Source of the DNA: Halichondria panicea
Lineage: Eukaryota; Porifera; Demospongiae; Suberitida; Halichondriidae
Assembly (NCBI RefSeq): GCF_963675165.1
Contig: NC_087378.1
Location: forward strand, 6,443,205 to 6,507,204
DNA length: 64,000 nucleotides
Reading direction: 5' to 3'
Under the pieces are notes generated by a model. The model had not been told where the DNA came from and did no database searches. It was given only the letters and a program-made list of their open reading frames with translations. Below are positions 22,892-34,882 of this stretch, piece after piece (the first letter of the stretch is position 1; each line of letters starts with the position of its first letter). Both the position numbers and the translations under genes were made by a program.

Positions 22892-25800
22892 CTAATAATG
22901 CCTCCTCGTACATGATGGAGTACGTCCAGACCAGTAACCGTTACCCTGGCAAAATCGAACTGCGTAACCACTCAGCCGGTAGCCATTAAAACAGCCGTAG
23001 AATGCTTTGGAACCAGGTGTAGTGGTCCAGAACTTGACAATTCCGTAGCTTGGTTTGGGTGGACGGCCACAATCCACACCTGCATGCACAAATTATAGTA
23101 CAGATTATTTGTATATACACTGATTCATATATAGGCAGGCTTGAACTGACAAAAATGCATGTGTAAATATTGCTGTGCCTCCATGCCATCAAAAGTGGCA
23201 ATTTGATCATGAGATGGTTCAATAATGCCATGTATGGCAACATGATTGTCTCATTAAAATCGCCACATAATTATACTTTAATTGCCTCATTTTTGCCAGA
23301 TATAACCGCTATACGGTATCTTGACACCATAACTATAAAATCTATCTGATACAATAAATCGTAAACCTACGTACGTTTACAAGTAGGTGCTTCTCCAGAC
23401 CACTCTCCGTTGACCTGGCACTTCCTCCAAGCCGTTCCAAACAACTTGAATCCCTTGTTACAAGAATATTCGGCAGTGGAGGACGGAGTTAGACCAGTGA
23501 CTGTCACCTGACCATCCTCAGGGTCATCCAGCTTAGGACAGATGATAGCTGAATCAAAATGAGCAAATGGAATGTGATGTGAGGAAAACTTCTTTCATTG
23601 GTATCTATAGTTGATTCGATTGCAAAGAATTCATACCTTTGCAGATAGGTGCCTCTCCAGCCCAGCTGCCGTCCTTCTGACAGAGTCTCTTGCTGGATCC
23701 CACCAACCTGAATCCATCGTCACAGGTGTACTTTGCTATGGTTCCTGGCAGATTGTCTCCATCATCCACAGATCCATTCTCTGGATCCTGCAACGTAGGG
23801 CATCTGATCTCTGTAAGATAACAAATGCAATTTATATTAATACTTCACTCTAGTAAAACAATTTTAGTCTTACGTTTGCAGATAGGTGCCTCTCCAGCCC
23901 AGCTGCCGTCCTTCTGACAAGGTCTCTTGCTGGATCCCACCAACCTAAATCCATCGTCACAGGTGTACTTTGCTATGGTTCCTGGCAGGTTGTCTCCATC
24001 ATCCACAGATCCATTCTCTGGATCCTTCAATGCAGGGCATCTGATCTCTGTAAGATAACAAATGCAATTTATATTAATACTTCACTCTAGTAAAACAATT
24101 TTAGTCTTACGTTTGCAGATAGGTGCCTCTCCAGCCCAGCTGCCGTCCTTTTGACAGGGTCTCTTGCTAGATCCCACCAACCTGAATCCATCGTCACAGG
24201 TGTACTTTGCTATGGTTCCTGGCAGATTGTCTCCATCATCCACAGATCCGTTCTCTGGATCCTTTAATGCAGGGCATTCGATCTCTGTACGATATGTTTC
24301 ATAACATATCCAGTTATTACCGTAAAGCAATTGTAGTCTTACGTTTGCAGATAGGTGCCTCTCCAGCCCAGCTGCCGTCCTTCTGACAGAGTCTCTTGCT
24401 AGATCCCACCAACCTAAATCCATCGTCACAGGTGTACTTTGCTATGGTTCCTGGCAGGTTGTCTCCATCATCCACAGATCCGTTCTCTGGATCCTTCAAC
24501 GCAGGGCATCTGATCTCTGTAAGATAACAAATGCAGTTTATATTAATACTTCACTCTAGTAAAACAATTTTAGTCTTACGTTTGCAGATAGGTGCCTCTC
24601 CAGCCCAGCTGCCGTCCTTCTGACAAGGTCTCTTGCTGGATCCTACCAACCTAAATCCATCGTCACAGGTGTACTTTGCTATGGTTCCTGGCAGGTTGTC
24701 TCCATCATCCACAGATCCATTCTCTGGATCCTTCAATGCAGGGCATCTGATCTCTGTAAGATAACAAATGCAATTTATATTAATACTTCACTCTAGTAAA
24801 ACAATTTTAGTCTTACGTTTGCAGATAGGTGCCTCTCCAGCCCAGCTGCCGTCCTTTTGACAGGGTCTCTTGCTAGATCCCACCAACCTGAATCCATCGT
24901 CACAGGTGTACTTTGCTATGGTTCCTGGCAGATTGTCTCCATCATCCACAGATCCGTTCTCTGGATCCTTCAATGCAGGGCATTCGATCTCTGTACGATA
25001 TGTTTCATAACATATCCAGTTATTACCGTAAAGCAATTGTAGTCTTACGTTTGCAGATAGGTGCCTCTCCAGCCCAGCTGCCGTCCTTCTGACAGAGTCT
25101 CTTGCTAGATCCCACCAACCTAAATCCATCGTCACAGGTGTACTTTGCTATGGTTCCTGGCAGGTTGTCTCCATCATCCACAGATCCGTTCTCTGGATCC
25201 TTCAACGCAGGGCATCTGATCTCTGTAAGATAACAAATGCAGTTTATATTAATACTTCACTCTAGTAAAACAATTTTAGTCTTACGTTTGCAGATAGGTG
25301 CCTCTCCAGCCCAGCTGCTGTCCTTCTGACAAGGTCTCTTGCTGGATCCCACCAACCTAAATCCATCGTCACAGGTGTACTTTGCTATGGTTCCTGGCAG
25401 GTTGTCTCCATCATCCACAGATCCATTCTCTGGATCCTTCAATGCAGGGCATCTGATCTCTGTAAGATAACAAATGCAATTTATATTAATACTTCACTCT
25501 AGTAAAACAATTTTAGTCTTACGTTTGCAGATAGGTGCCTCTCCAGCCCAGCTGCCGTCCTTTTGACAGGGTCTCTTGCTAGATCCCACCAACCTGAATC
25601 CATCGTCACAGGTGTACTTTGCTATGGTTCCTGGCAGATTGTCTCCATCATCCACAGATCCGTTCTCTGGATCCTTCAATGCAGGGCATTCGATCTCTGT
25701 ACGATATGTTTCATAACATATTCAGTTATTACCGTAAAGCAATTGTAGTCTTACGTTTGCAGATAGGTGCCTCTCCAGCCCAGCTGCCGTCCTTCTGACA

Positions 25801-27676
25801 GAGTCTCTTGGTAGATCCCACCAACCTGAATCCATCATCACAGGTGTACTTTGCTATGGTTCCTGGAAGATTGTCTCCATCATCCACAGATCCGTTCTCT
25901 GGATCCTTCAACGCAGGGCATCTGATCTCTGTAAGATAACAAATGCAGTTTATATTAATACTTCCCTCTAGTAAAACAATTTTAGTCTTACGTTTGCAGA
26001 TAGGTGCCTCTCCAGCCCAGCTGCCGTCCTTCTGACAGGGTCTCTTGCTAGATCCCACCAACCTGAATCCATCGTCACAGGTGTACTTTGCTATGGTTCC
26101 TGGAAGATTGTCTCTATCATCTACAGATCCGTTCTCTGGATCCTTCAACGCAGGGCATCTGATCCCTGTAAGACGTTTCATCAGTTATTAATAATTCCCT
26201 CTAGTAAAACAATTGTAGTCTTACGTTTGCAGATAGGTGCCTCTCCAGCCCAGCTGCCGTCCTTCTGACAGAGTCTCTTGCTGGATCCCACCAACCTGAA
26301 TCCATCGTCACAGGTGTACTTTGCTATGGTTCCTGGCAGATTATCTCCATCATCCACAGATCCATTCTCTGGATCCTTCAACGCAGGGCATCTGATCCCT
26401 GTAAGATGTTTCATCAGTTATTAATACTTCCCTCTAGTAAAACAATTGTAGTCTTACGTTTGCAGATAGGTGCCTCTCCAGCCCAGCTGCCGTCCTTCTG
26501 ACAGAGTCTCTTGCTGGATCCCACCAACCTGAATCCATCGTCACAGGTGTACTTTGCTATGGTTCCTGGCAGATTATCTCCATCATCCACAGATCCATTC
26601 TCTGGATCCTTCAACGCAGGGCATCTGATCCCTGTAAGATGTTTCATCAGTTATAATACTTCCCTCTAGTAAAACAATTGTAGCCTTACGTTTGCAGATA
26701 GGTGCCTCTCCAGCCCAGCTGCCATCCTTCTGACAGGGTCTCTTGCTGGATCCCACTAACCTGAATCCATCTTCACAGGTGTATTTTGCTATGGTTCCTG
26801 GCAGATTGTCTCCATCATCCACAGATCCATTCTCTGGATCCTCAAGATTAGGGCATTTGATCACTGTAAAATCATTCTGCTTAATACAATGCAAATCTTA
26901 TAATAGTGTGTAAACATACATATGCAAGTTGGGGCTTTTCCACTCCATGTACCATCCAGCTGACATTTCCTAGAGCTCTGCCCACTTATTTCAAAACCAT
27001 CGTTACAGGTGTATACTGCCTTGGTTCCAACACGATTGTTACCATCATTCACAGCACCATATGCAGGGGGAGTCAGTTTGGGGCAGAAGATTGCTGTATC
27101 AAAAACCAAAAATATGATCTTTCACTGTTATTCACAATAGAAACAACCACTCACGTTTACAAACAGGTGGAACACTGGACCATTTCCCGTTGAGCTGGCA
27201 TTTTGCTGTAGAGCTGCCCACGAGGGTGAATCCTCTGTCACAGGTATAGGTTGCTTTTGATCCAGGTGTATTTCCAGTCACGTCTACATCTCCATATCGG
27301 GGATCGATAAGGTCAGGACACGTGATACCTGAATAAAATGTAGAATTAATGCAGTTTTGGGTTATTAAAGTGTTATTATTGATTGCCCGTACATTTATTT
27401 GCTTACTAACTCACGCTTGCAAACTGGAGTGTCAAACTTCCACACTGCTTTTCTTAGGCTCTGGCTGTAGATACATTTGGTGAAACTGTATCCTTTCAGC
27501 AAAAAGCCATCTCTGCAAGAGAATCTAACAACCTTTCCGATTGAGTAGAAGTTTTTCTGAGGGTAGAAACTTCCGTAACCTGGAGCATCAGGGGGGCCGC
27601 AGGGAGGAAGGTAGGTAGCGGAGCTCAGATACACACAGGACAGCACAACTGCAATCAACATCATAATTGACGCCAT
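22892..27676 (-). CDS. Sushi gene D: secreted 19-module CCP protein
   Basis: Predicted 1135-aa secreted protein, 19 exons: 27415-27676, 27155-27328, 26920-27093, 26690-26863, 26458-26631, 26225-26398, 25992-26165, 25755-25928, 25523-25696, 25286-25459, 25049-25222, 24817-24990, 24580-24753, 24343-24516, 24111-24284, 23874-24047, 23637-23810, 23375-23548 and 22892-23079. Exon 1 begins MASIMMLIAVVLSCVYLSSA (signal) and a CCP with Cys at CGPP, FSC, KC and VC. Modules 4-17 are near-copies of CPALKDPENGSVDDG ... YTCDDGFRLVG ... WAGEAPIC. Module 18 starts CPKLDDPEDGQV; the last ends RTPSCTRRHY. All inner exons are 174 bp, phase 1-1. An in-frame ATG seven codons upstream (27697) is possible. It sits head-to-head with the MTMR9-like fragment X1. 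It is secreted; the ligand is unknown. Confidence 0.85.
23848..25965 (-). repeat. 3-exon higher-order repeat of gene D, 706-bp period, three units
   Basis: Exons and introns recur exactly every 706 bp: landmark CTCTAGTAAAACAATTTTAG at about 23848, 24554, 25260 and 25966. Equivalent exons start at 24047/24753/25459, 24284/24990/25696 and 24516/25222/25928. Even the introns are almost identical, so expansion was recent, or gene conversion is active. Confidence 0.88.
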
Positions 27677-27699
27677 GTTTGCAAAAGTGATAGTCAAGT

Positions 27700-27772
27700 C
27701 AGTGTGTGTGTGTGTGTGTGTGTGAGTAGAAGACTTTTATACAACTTGTACAAGACAATGCCTGGTATTGTC
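27700..27772 (-). promoter_or_regulatory. Core promoter of sushi gene D
   Basis: A GT/CA microsatellite (27700-27724) lies in the likely 5' UTR, TATAAAAG at 27734-27741, then a palindrome GACAATGCCTGGTATTGTC at 27754-27772 containing ACAAT-7-ATTGT. Genes E, F and G have the same order and spacing. Confidence 0.65.
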
Positions 27773-28150
27773 CGAGCTGAGCTAATGGTGTTGTGTATAC
27801 GGTCAAACTGAAAGTATATTTGGGTTCTCACCTATTGCAAACTAGTCTCACCATATGCTTACAAAGTGTGTTTAGACTTGTGGGGCATGTGCTTGCGAGT
27901 AAGATTAAACATTAACACATTCAAAGCTTTGCCTTAGAGACTTAATTTCATTCTGGTGTATTAGCAAACAAGGCTTATTGTTGGGTATAGCTTGACCACA
28001 AACACTTAATTTAAAGTGCACTTACGTTACCACTGTTGTCTAAGCTTCATTTCTGTTCTTCCACTCTCTGTCCAGCCGCACCTCCCTTTTACCAAAAGTT
28101 TTAGGTGCAGAGTTCACGCAATGCATTGGTACTCAAAGGGCGTGGTTAAT

Positions 28151-28452
28151 TTTTTTTTTTTTTTAGACAATGTGGAAGGACAGTTAAAAATAAATATGTA
28201 CGTATTTAGAGTTCTATGGGTTTGTGAGACTTTGGGTATATACATGTATAGTCTATTCGCACTCGAACCGTGTCTCCGCTTGGATCAGGTCCATTGGAGA
28301 CTGGCGAATGTCTCTTCTGCGGGTGGAACGAGAACCACGAACACAACATATGGCTGATCTTTCCAATGAAAAGGCCAGACTGCATCTCATCCAGCCTACC
28401 ACCTGACTGTAGCTTTCGTTTCTTTTCGTGGCTAGGTCTCCAGCCGGTCTTG
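28151..28452 (-). mobile_element. Insertion with terminal poly(T), probable retroposed segment
   Basis: Compared with the homologous spot in unit X4 (about 60107-60118), about 300 bp is inserted between GGCGTGGTTAAT and GATGCGCTCCAG. It starts with about 14 T on the plus strand, as a minus-strand retroposon with a poly(A) tail would. Its body (for example CCGTGTCTCCGCTTGGATCA) is not recognised. Confidence 0.5.
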
Positions 28453-29117
28453 CGATGCGCTCCAGTTGGAAAACAGTTACGGAAGTAGTTAATTTTAAAG
28501 ATGTTCTCGGGTGCAGGTGGAGGGTGTGAGTCTGCAGGCAGCCAGAGAAGGATACATCATCGTGGGTGGAACTCTGGTGGTCACTGCCTGCTTCTTCATA
28601 TACTCCACCAGGAAGATAGCTGGAGAAGATGAGCTCATTGTGTTCACGCTCAATGTACCTACTTTAAATTAATATTAGCACCTTATGTTATGTAATATTT
28701 ACTACTACCTTAACCATGATTTGATGTTGATGTTGATATCACTCTTTTCTAACAATTCTCATTGTTAGTGCTCCACTTCCTCTCTTTGTTGTTGTGCGAG
28801 CCTCTGGGGCCCCGCTCCACGTATTTAAGGTTTTGTTTACCTTTTTTGCCTCACTCACTTTAACTTCGTTTTACCCTCACTTTACCTGTATTGTCAGTTG
28901 ATGTTTTGCTTCTCTCTAAGAATTTGGTTAAGCTACACTGTGAAGTCAATTTCTAGTTGTTGTTGCCTATAGCTAGAAGCCTGTCTCTAGCTAATTTGTC
29001 TAGCCTGTCTAGAATCCCTCTATACCAAGATAAGAGCTCAACACATTGTATGTTTGTATAATATTTGTTATATTAAAATAATAATAATTATGCTGTCAAG
29101 CTACCTATACATGTACT

Positions 29118-30012
29118 CATAGATAGAAGAGGAAGTGGTAACGGAAGTACCCTCGTGTAACATCCGCTTTACCCGCGGTTTAATCGAGGCTGTGTCAACA
29201 AGCTAAAGCTGTAGATGGGCGTGGTCCGCCTAGGCCAAGCTGATGGCCTATTTCTACACACAGTGCATAATATACCACAAGCATATAATTATGCTCAGTC
29301 TGTGCAACTCACTCATATTTAAAGGTCTATACCGTACTTATTCGATTTAAAGCGACACTAAAAAATAATTATGAAGCCAGAGGTCGTTTCTTTTGGAGGT
29401 TGAAAAATTATGTTGAAGTTCTGGTGTCGCATCTTTGGAGGGTCGCATCTAATTGGAGGTTATTCTTCTGTCCTCGATTATAGGCCGCTTAAATTACGTT
29501 GTTTCTTACGGCCTGGAATCGAGGCTGTGGTTTGACCTCTATTTAGGACGCGACATAAACAAATAATTGTGAACGCTGCAGTCGCTATTTTTAGAGATCA
29601 GAAAATTGGAAAAGATCGAGGGTGTCGCATATTTGGAGGGTTGCTTTAAATCGAATAAGTACGGTACCTATTTTAGCAGTTATAACCAGCACGCTTACAC
29701 GTTTTAGCAATACAAGACTATAAATAGCAGTTGTTCGCCTAAAACTTTACTGGAATGTCCCTTTTTACTGGGTGTGGTCCGTCATTAGCAAGTACAACAC
29801 GTGGCTCAACACAGACGGGCGTGTTATAAATTGCTGAAAAAGATTATGTCTCGAGAAAACACAACTTTCTTATTTTGAGCGAGTTACCCGGCAAAAATAG
29901 CCTCGTTTATAGGGCGTAACGTGGATAGTTTTCGAGGTTTTACTGCAGATTCAATGTAAAATGATCACGTGAACTGCTTCCGTTACCAATCCCTCTTACT
30001 CTTCTATCTATG
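29118..30012. mobile_element. 895-bp TIR element with 7-bp target duplication, empty sites in sister units
   Basis: The ends are CATAGATAGAAGAGG and CTCTTCTATCTATG, continuing as GGTAACGGAAG and CTTCCGTTACC. ATGTACT flanks both sides (29111-29117 and 30013-30019). Units X2, X3 and X4 have the uninterrupted site near 35263, 47820 and 60348. It has no coding capacity. A 7-8 bp duplication suggests an hAT-like mobiliser. Confidence 0.85.
29332..29664. mobile_element. 333-bp TA-flanked MITE nested in the 895-bp element
   Basis: The inverted ends are CCGTACTTATTCGATTTAAA and TTTAAATCGAATAAGTACGG, flanked by TA (29330-29331 and 29665-29666). The internal sequence contains two repeats of TTTGGAGG.TCGCAT type. 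Tc1/mariner-like. Confidence 0.8.
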
Positions 30013-30551
30013 ATGTACTTAGCTAGCTACTTGTGTTTGTCAAGTGGGGTGATATCTATATTAACAAGCAGATACTGATTCATCTGTTGCGATACATAAT
30101 GCACATGTTTACCTTTCAGATTCTGCATGTGGCTATAGACCACGTTGAGCGTGGTAAGGCTCCCGCACTGATTGAAGGATTTCCGGAGGCTACAGTTTGA
30201 GTTCCAGACCCCAGAGGATTGTGTGTGACATGATGGATGCCCTGGAGGCTCTCTCTAAACCAGGTGAATGGTGGTGGCATCTCTCAAGTTTGTCTCATTA
30301 CAGCCTCTTACATGTATGCTGTTGAAGTACTACCAAAAGTACTATTAGGGTGATAGCCATACTGATAAGGCAAGACTCTTATAGCACCATATAAAGTTTT
30401 GTTTTGTGTACACATAGTCTTATAGAACTTACTTTATTTTTGGTGTTGCCTTAAGTTATTACATGTATATACAATGTAGCTGCAGTTCTAAGAACTGTAA
30501 GTTAACCTGACTTTGTTGTCCATACACTATACACTGTACTTATCCAATGCT

Positions 30552-30974
<423 letters not shown>

Positions 30975-31127
30975 GTGGCATGGGGCTGCTCACCAGAGCG
31001 TTACAGAGCCAGCTACATCAATAGGGGCTCCAAAGTGTGTGCTTCCTACCCCCAGGATATCTCTCTCAATAACTGACAATGAAATAAAAAAGGTGAAGTC
31101 TACTTAGTTAGCCATGTTAGTTACTAG

Positions 31128-31260
31128 TTATAGGCTGAGTCCAAGGTCTCTATGAGATTATGATACCCCGAGGGCCCGCCCTCGCTGCGCTTGGGGGCGC
31201 TACAGCCTCGGGCCCTCGGGTCTCATAATCCCATAGTGACCGTTGGACAAGGCCTATAAC
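31128..31260. repeat. Hairpin MITE with GC-rich loop
   Basis: GTTATAGGCTGAGTCCAA at the left pairs with TTGGACAAGGCCTATAAC at the right; the inner arms include CCCGAGGGCCCG and CGGGCCCTCGGG. It is 133 bp. Its GC-rich tip resembles those of the hairpins at 3476 and 8035. Confidence 0.75.
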
Positions 31261-33043
31261 AGATTTAGAATAGTGCTAAGCAAGCTAGCTAGGCTATATT
31301 AACACAAAGAAGACTCTGTTTCGACAAGTATCAAGCAACGTTAAAGCTTCGCTCTGGCTAGTCTATATAAAAAAACTCACATTGAAGGCAGTTTCTGTCT
31401 CTTACGTAGCAAAAACTGTTAATAGAAACTTGCTATTCTACTTAGTATAGCAGTTAGCTCTGCACTAGAGCACTAACTATTGGTAGCTGCAAGAGTGAGA
31501 TAAAAGCTGCAAAGCGGCACTGCAAAACGCAAAGACTTTAAAAAATTAATTTTCAATGATGCACTGCATCATCATTACTATGACTTCAACATAAACTGTG
31601 TGTACTTGTGCATGTATAAAATAGATGTTGCTATGCATTCCATGTTCCATACAAGTTAATCATCTTGCCTGTAGGCTTAAGGTTACGATGCACATGCATG
31701 AATTATTCATGAGTTTTTATTTGTGAGAAAGGAAGACATTGTTTCTATTATTTTATGTGTCTATATACTGTTGCCTACCAGCAGTTTATGATATTCCTGA
31801 GGGCGGCTCGAAGAGTTCTTGCTCCTATCTATCTACAAACTGAAGAAAAATACCATAGACATTAGTTTACTAGCTAGTCGGCTATTTTTCCATATGTTTC
31901 TACTTCTACACGAGCTAACTCGATGACTGTTCATAGACTGGAAACCACTCCCTTCGCTCTGGGCTCTGGGGACTGACAAGTTGCCCGTGTTGAGAGTTGT
32001 CCCGTTGGAATGTAATTTGAACAAACCATAAAATGCGTAATGCGTGGGTGATATTATTTCAGCCTCGATAACAGACCGCCAGTGATGTACTTTATACTCG
32101 AGGCCGATAATATTTTGTGCAGTGATAGTTAGCGTGTGGGAGGTGGCACATTACTATTTGTGACGTTTACATTCTTGTGGCAGCGTGACATTCTTCACGC
32201 ACTGCGACAACTCTCAACACGGCAGCTTGCCAGTCCCTTTCTCCCGAGAGAAGGGGAGTGGTTTCCAGTCTAGACTGTTAATTGATTTGAAGAAATTGTT
32301 TCGAGCCGCCCTGCCCCTTTCCTCGTTTATTGCCTTACTGGCAAAGAGCATGCAATATCTAGCATATAAAATGACGACTAGTGTATACAGTCAAGACACT
32401 TGATTTACTACTGATAATTACTGCGTGGGCGAACACTGCATCGTAACCTTAATCAGTAATAGACCTACTTAGAAGAAGACCTCTGACAGTGACAGGTAAA
32501 TAATGGACCTCTCAGTGGCCAATCAGATTGCAGTGTTACTACAAGCAGTTTCTGGTGAGAGAAACTACATCTTATTACCCTTAGGCAGTGTGATTGTGGG
32601 TGTTAACTTTGTTAGGACTTCACAACTTGAATTAGGAAGGCCCCTGATTCATTCTGTAGGCTAGTAGTACACATTATAAGGCATATGTGTTCCCAGTTCA
32701 ACTCTTACCTACTATTGCTTATGTGTATGTGTATACTATTATACATGCATGTATGTGCTTTGTGGCAAACTATAGAGATTGATCATCTTCAATAGACTAT
32801 GCAGTATAGCTTTCTTGCATTAAGCACAATCCTTGCAATTTTCCATTATTAACTGCTGTAAAATTAGTGCACAGTTAGCAATGACAATAACAACATGCCT
32901 CAATTTACAATCAGCTCCATGAACTTTTACTGCAGTTTTTCATACAGCAAAAGATTGTTTACTAGTTTATACAGCTAATTATATACTATGTTCTTAAAGT
33001 TCATTTATAGTTCTTATATATGTGGTTCAGTAGATCGCGAGTC
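31261..33043. other. Spacer between X1 and sushi gene E
   Basis: It holds the TTAA-flanked element at 31677-32452 and, near 32550-32665, sequence that follows exon 3 of the MTMR9-like copies (TTAGGCAGTGTGATTGT). At about 32755 the unit marker TGTGGCAAACTATAGAGATT starts the 3' flank of gene E. No gene is visible. Confidence 0.5.
31677..32452. mobile_element. 776-bp inverted-repeat element with TTAA borders
   Basis: The ends are TTAAGGTTACGATGCA and TGCATCGTAACCTTAA. Second inner arms lie at about 31925-32000 and 32208-32280 (GAAACCACTCCC/GGGAGTGGTTTC, GTTGAGAGTTGTC/GACAACTCTCAAC). TTAA at both borders would suit a piggyBac-type target, but the TIR is not a classical one. Confidence 0.7.
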
Positions 33044-34788
33044 CTAATAATGCCTCCTCGTACATGATGGAGTACGTCCAGACCAGTAACCGTTACCCTG
33101 GCAAAATCGGACTGCATAACCACTCAGCTGGTAGCCCTTAAAACAGCCGTAGAATGCTTTGGAACGAGGTGTAGTGGTCCAGAACTTGACACTTCCGTAG
33201 CTTGGCTTGGGTGGACGGCCACAGTCCACACCTGCATGCACATATTGTAGTACAGGTTATTTGTATACACTGCATGAGGGTTCATAGGCAGGCCTGAACT
33301 GACAAAAATGCATGTATATATTGCTGTGCCTCCATGCCATCAAAAGTGGCAATGTGAACATGAGATGGTTCAATAATGCCATGCATGGCAACATGATTGT
33401 CAAATTAAAAATCGCCATAATTATAATTATTTCAATTGCCTCATTTTTGCCAGATATAACCGCTATACGGTATCTTGTGAGGAATTGACACTAAACTATA
33501 AAATCTGCAATATATACTGATACAGTAAATCGTAAACCTACGTACGTTTACAAATAGGTGCTTCTCCAGACCACTCTCCGTTGGCCTGGCACTTCCTCCA
33601 AGCCGTTCCAAACAACTTGAATCCCTTGTTACAAGAATATTTAGCAGTGGAGGACGGAGTTAGACCAGTGACTGTCACCTGACCATCCTCAGGGTCATTC
33701 AGCTTAGGACAGATGATAGCTGAATTAAAATGAGCAAATGGCATGATGTGAGGAAAATTTCTTGCATTGGTATATATAGTTGATTTGATTGCAAATAATT
33801 CATACCTTTGCAGATAGGTGCCTTTCCAGCCCAGCTGCCGTCCTTCTGACAGAGTCTCTTGCTGGATCCCACTAACCTGAATCCATCGTCACAGGTGTAC
33901 TTTGCTATGGTTCCTGGCAGATTGTCTCCATCATCCACAGATCCATTCTCTGGATCCTCAAGATTAGGGCATTTGATCACTGCAAAATCATTCTGCTTAT
34001 GACAGTGCAAATCTTTAGTGTGTAAACATACATATGCAAGTTGGGGCTTTTCCACTCCATGTACCATCCAGCTGACATTTCCTAGAGCTCTGCCCACTTA
34101 TTTCAAAACCATCGTTACAGGTGTACACTGCCTTGGTTCCGACACGATTGTTACCATCATTCACAGCACCATATGCAGGGGGAGTCAGTTTGGGGCAGAA
34201 GATTGCTGTATCAAGAACCAAGAATATGATCTTTCACTGTTACAATTATTTTCACAATAGAAACAACCACTCACGTTTACAAACAGGTGGAACACTGGAC
34301 CATTTCCCGTTGAGCTGGCATTTTACCGTAGAGCTGCCCACAAGGGTGAAACCTCTGTCACAGATATAAGTTGCTTTTGATCCAGGTGTATTTCCAGTCA
34401 TGTCTACATCTCCATATCGGGGATCGATAAGGTCAGGACACGTGATACCTGAATAAAATATAGAATTAATGCATTGTTGGGTTATTAAAGTGGATTGCCC
34501 GTACATTTATTTGCTTACTAACTCACGCTTGCAAACTGGAGTGTTAAACTTCCACACTGCCTTTCTTAGGTTCCGGCTGTAGATACATTTGGTGAAGCTG
34601 TATCCTTTCAGCAAAAAGCCATCTCTGCAAGAGAATCTAACAACCTTTCCGATTGAGTAGAACTTTTTCTGAGGGTAGAAACTTCCGTAACCTGGAGCAT
34701 CAGGGGGGCCGCAGGGAGGAAGGTAGGTAGCAGAGCTTAGATACACACAGGATAGCACAACTGCAATCAACATCATAATGGACGCCAT
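33044..34788 (-). CDS. Sushi gene E: short secreted CCP protein, 6 exons
   Basis: Predicted 381-aa secreted protein. Exons: 34527-34788, 34275-34448, 34032-34205, 33806-33979, 33546-33719 and 33044-33231 (stop). It is the minimal member of the D/E/F/G group: signal plus first CCP (MASIMMLIAVVLSCVYLSSA), CPDLIDPRYGDVDMTG, CPKLTPPAYGAVNDG, a single CPNLEDPENGSVDDG module where D has fourteen and G twenty, CPKLNDPEDGQVTVTG, and the shared last module (CGRPPKPSYGSVKFW ... TPSCTRRHY). All exons keep phase 1. No break was seen. It presumably shows what the flanks of the family look like without the expanded middle array. It sits head-to-head with MTMR9-like fragment X2. Confidence 0.85.
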
Positions 34789-34809
34789 GTTTGCAAAAGT
34801 GATAGTCAA

Positions 34810-34882
34810 GTCAGTGTGTGTGTGTGTGTGTGTGTGAGTAAAATACTTTTATACAACTTGTACAAGACAATGCCATATTGTC
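34810..34882 (-). promoter_or_regulatory. Core promoter of sushi gene E
   Basis: GT microsatellite at about 34815-34836, TATAAAAG at 34846-34853, and GACAATGCCATATTGTC at 34866-34882 (ACAAT-5-ATTGT). It has the same layout as gene D. Confidence 0.65.

Noticed and set aside
23600-26700. Regular ~235-bp repeats that could suggest a CRISPR-like array or plain satellite DNA
   Set aside because: Every repeat contains a complete 174-bp CCP exon with conserved splice sites; this is an exon array of an animal gene.
22892-27676. Overlapping frames beginning MTMDLGWWDLARDSVRR and similar, repeated in the arrays
   Set aside because: They are the CCP exons read in a shifted frame with intron read-through; no cysteine pattern.
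28016-28357. 113-codon plus-strand frame across the poly(T) insertion
   Set aside because: It spans an insertion border and a T-run and is absent from the sister units.
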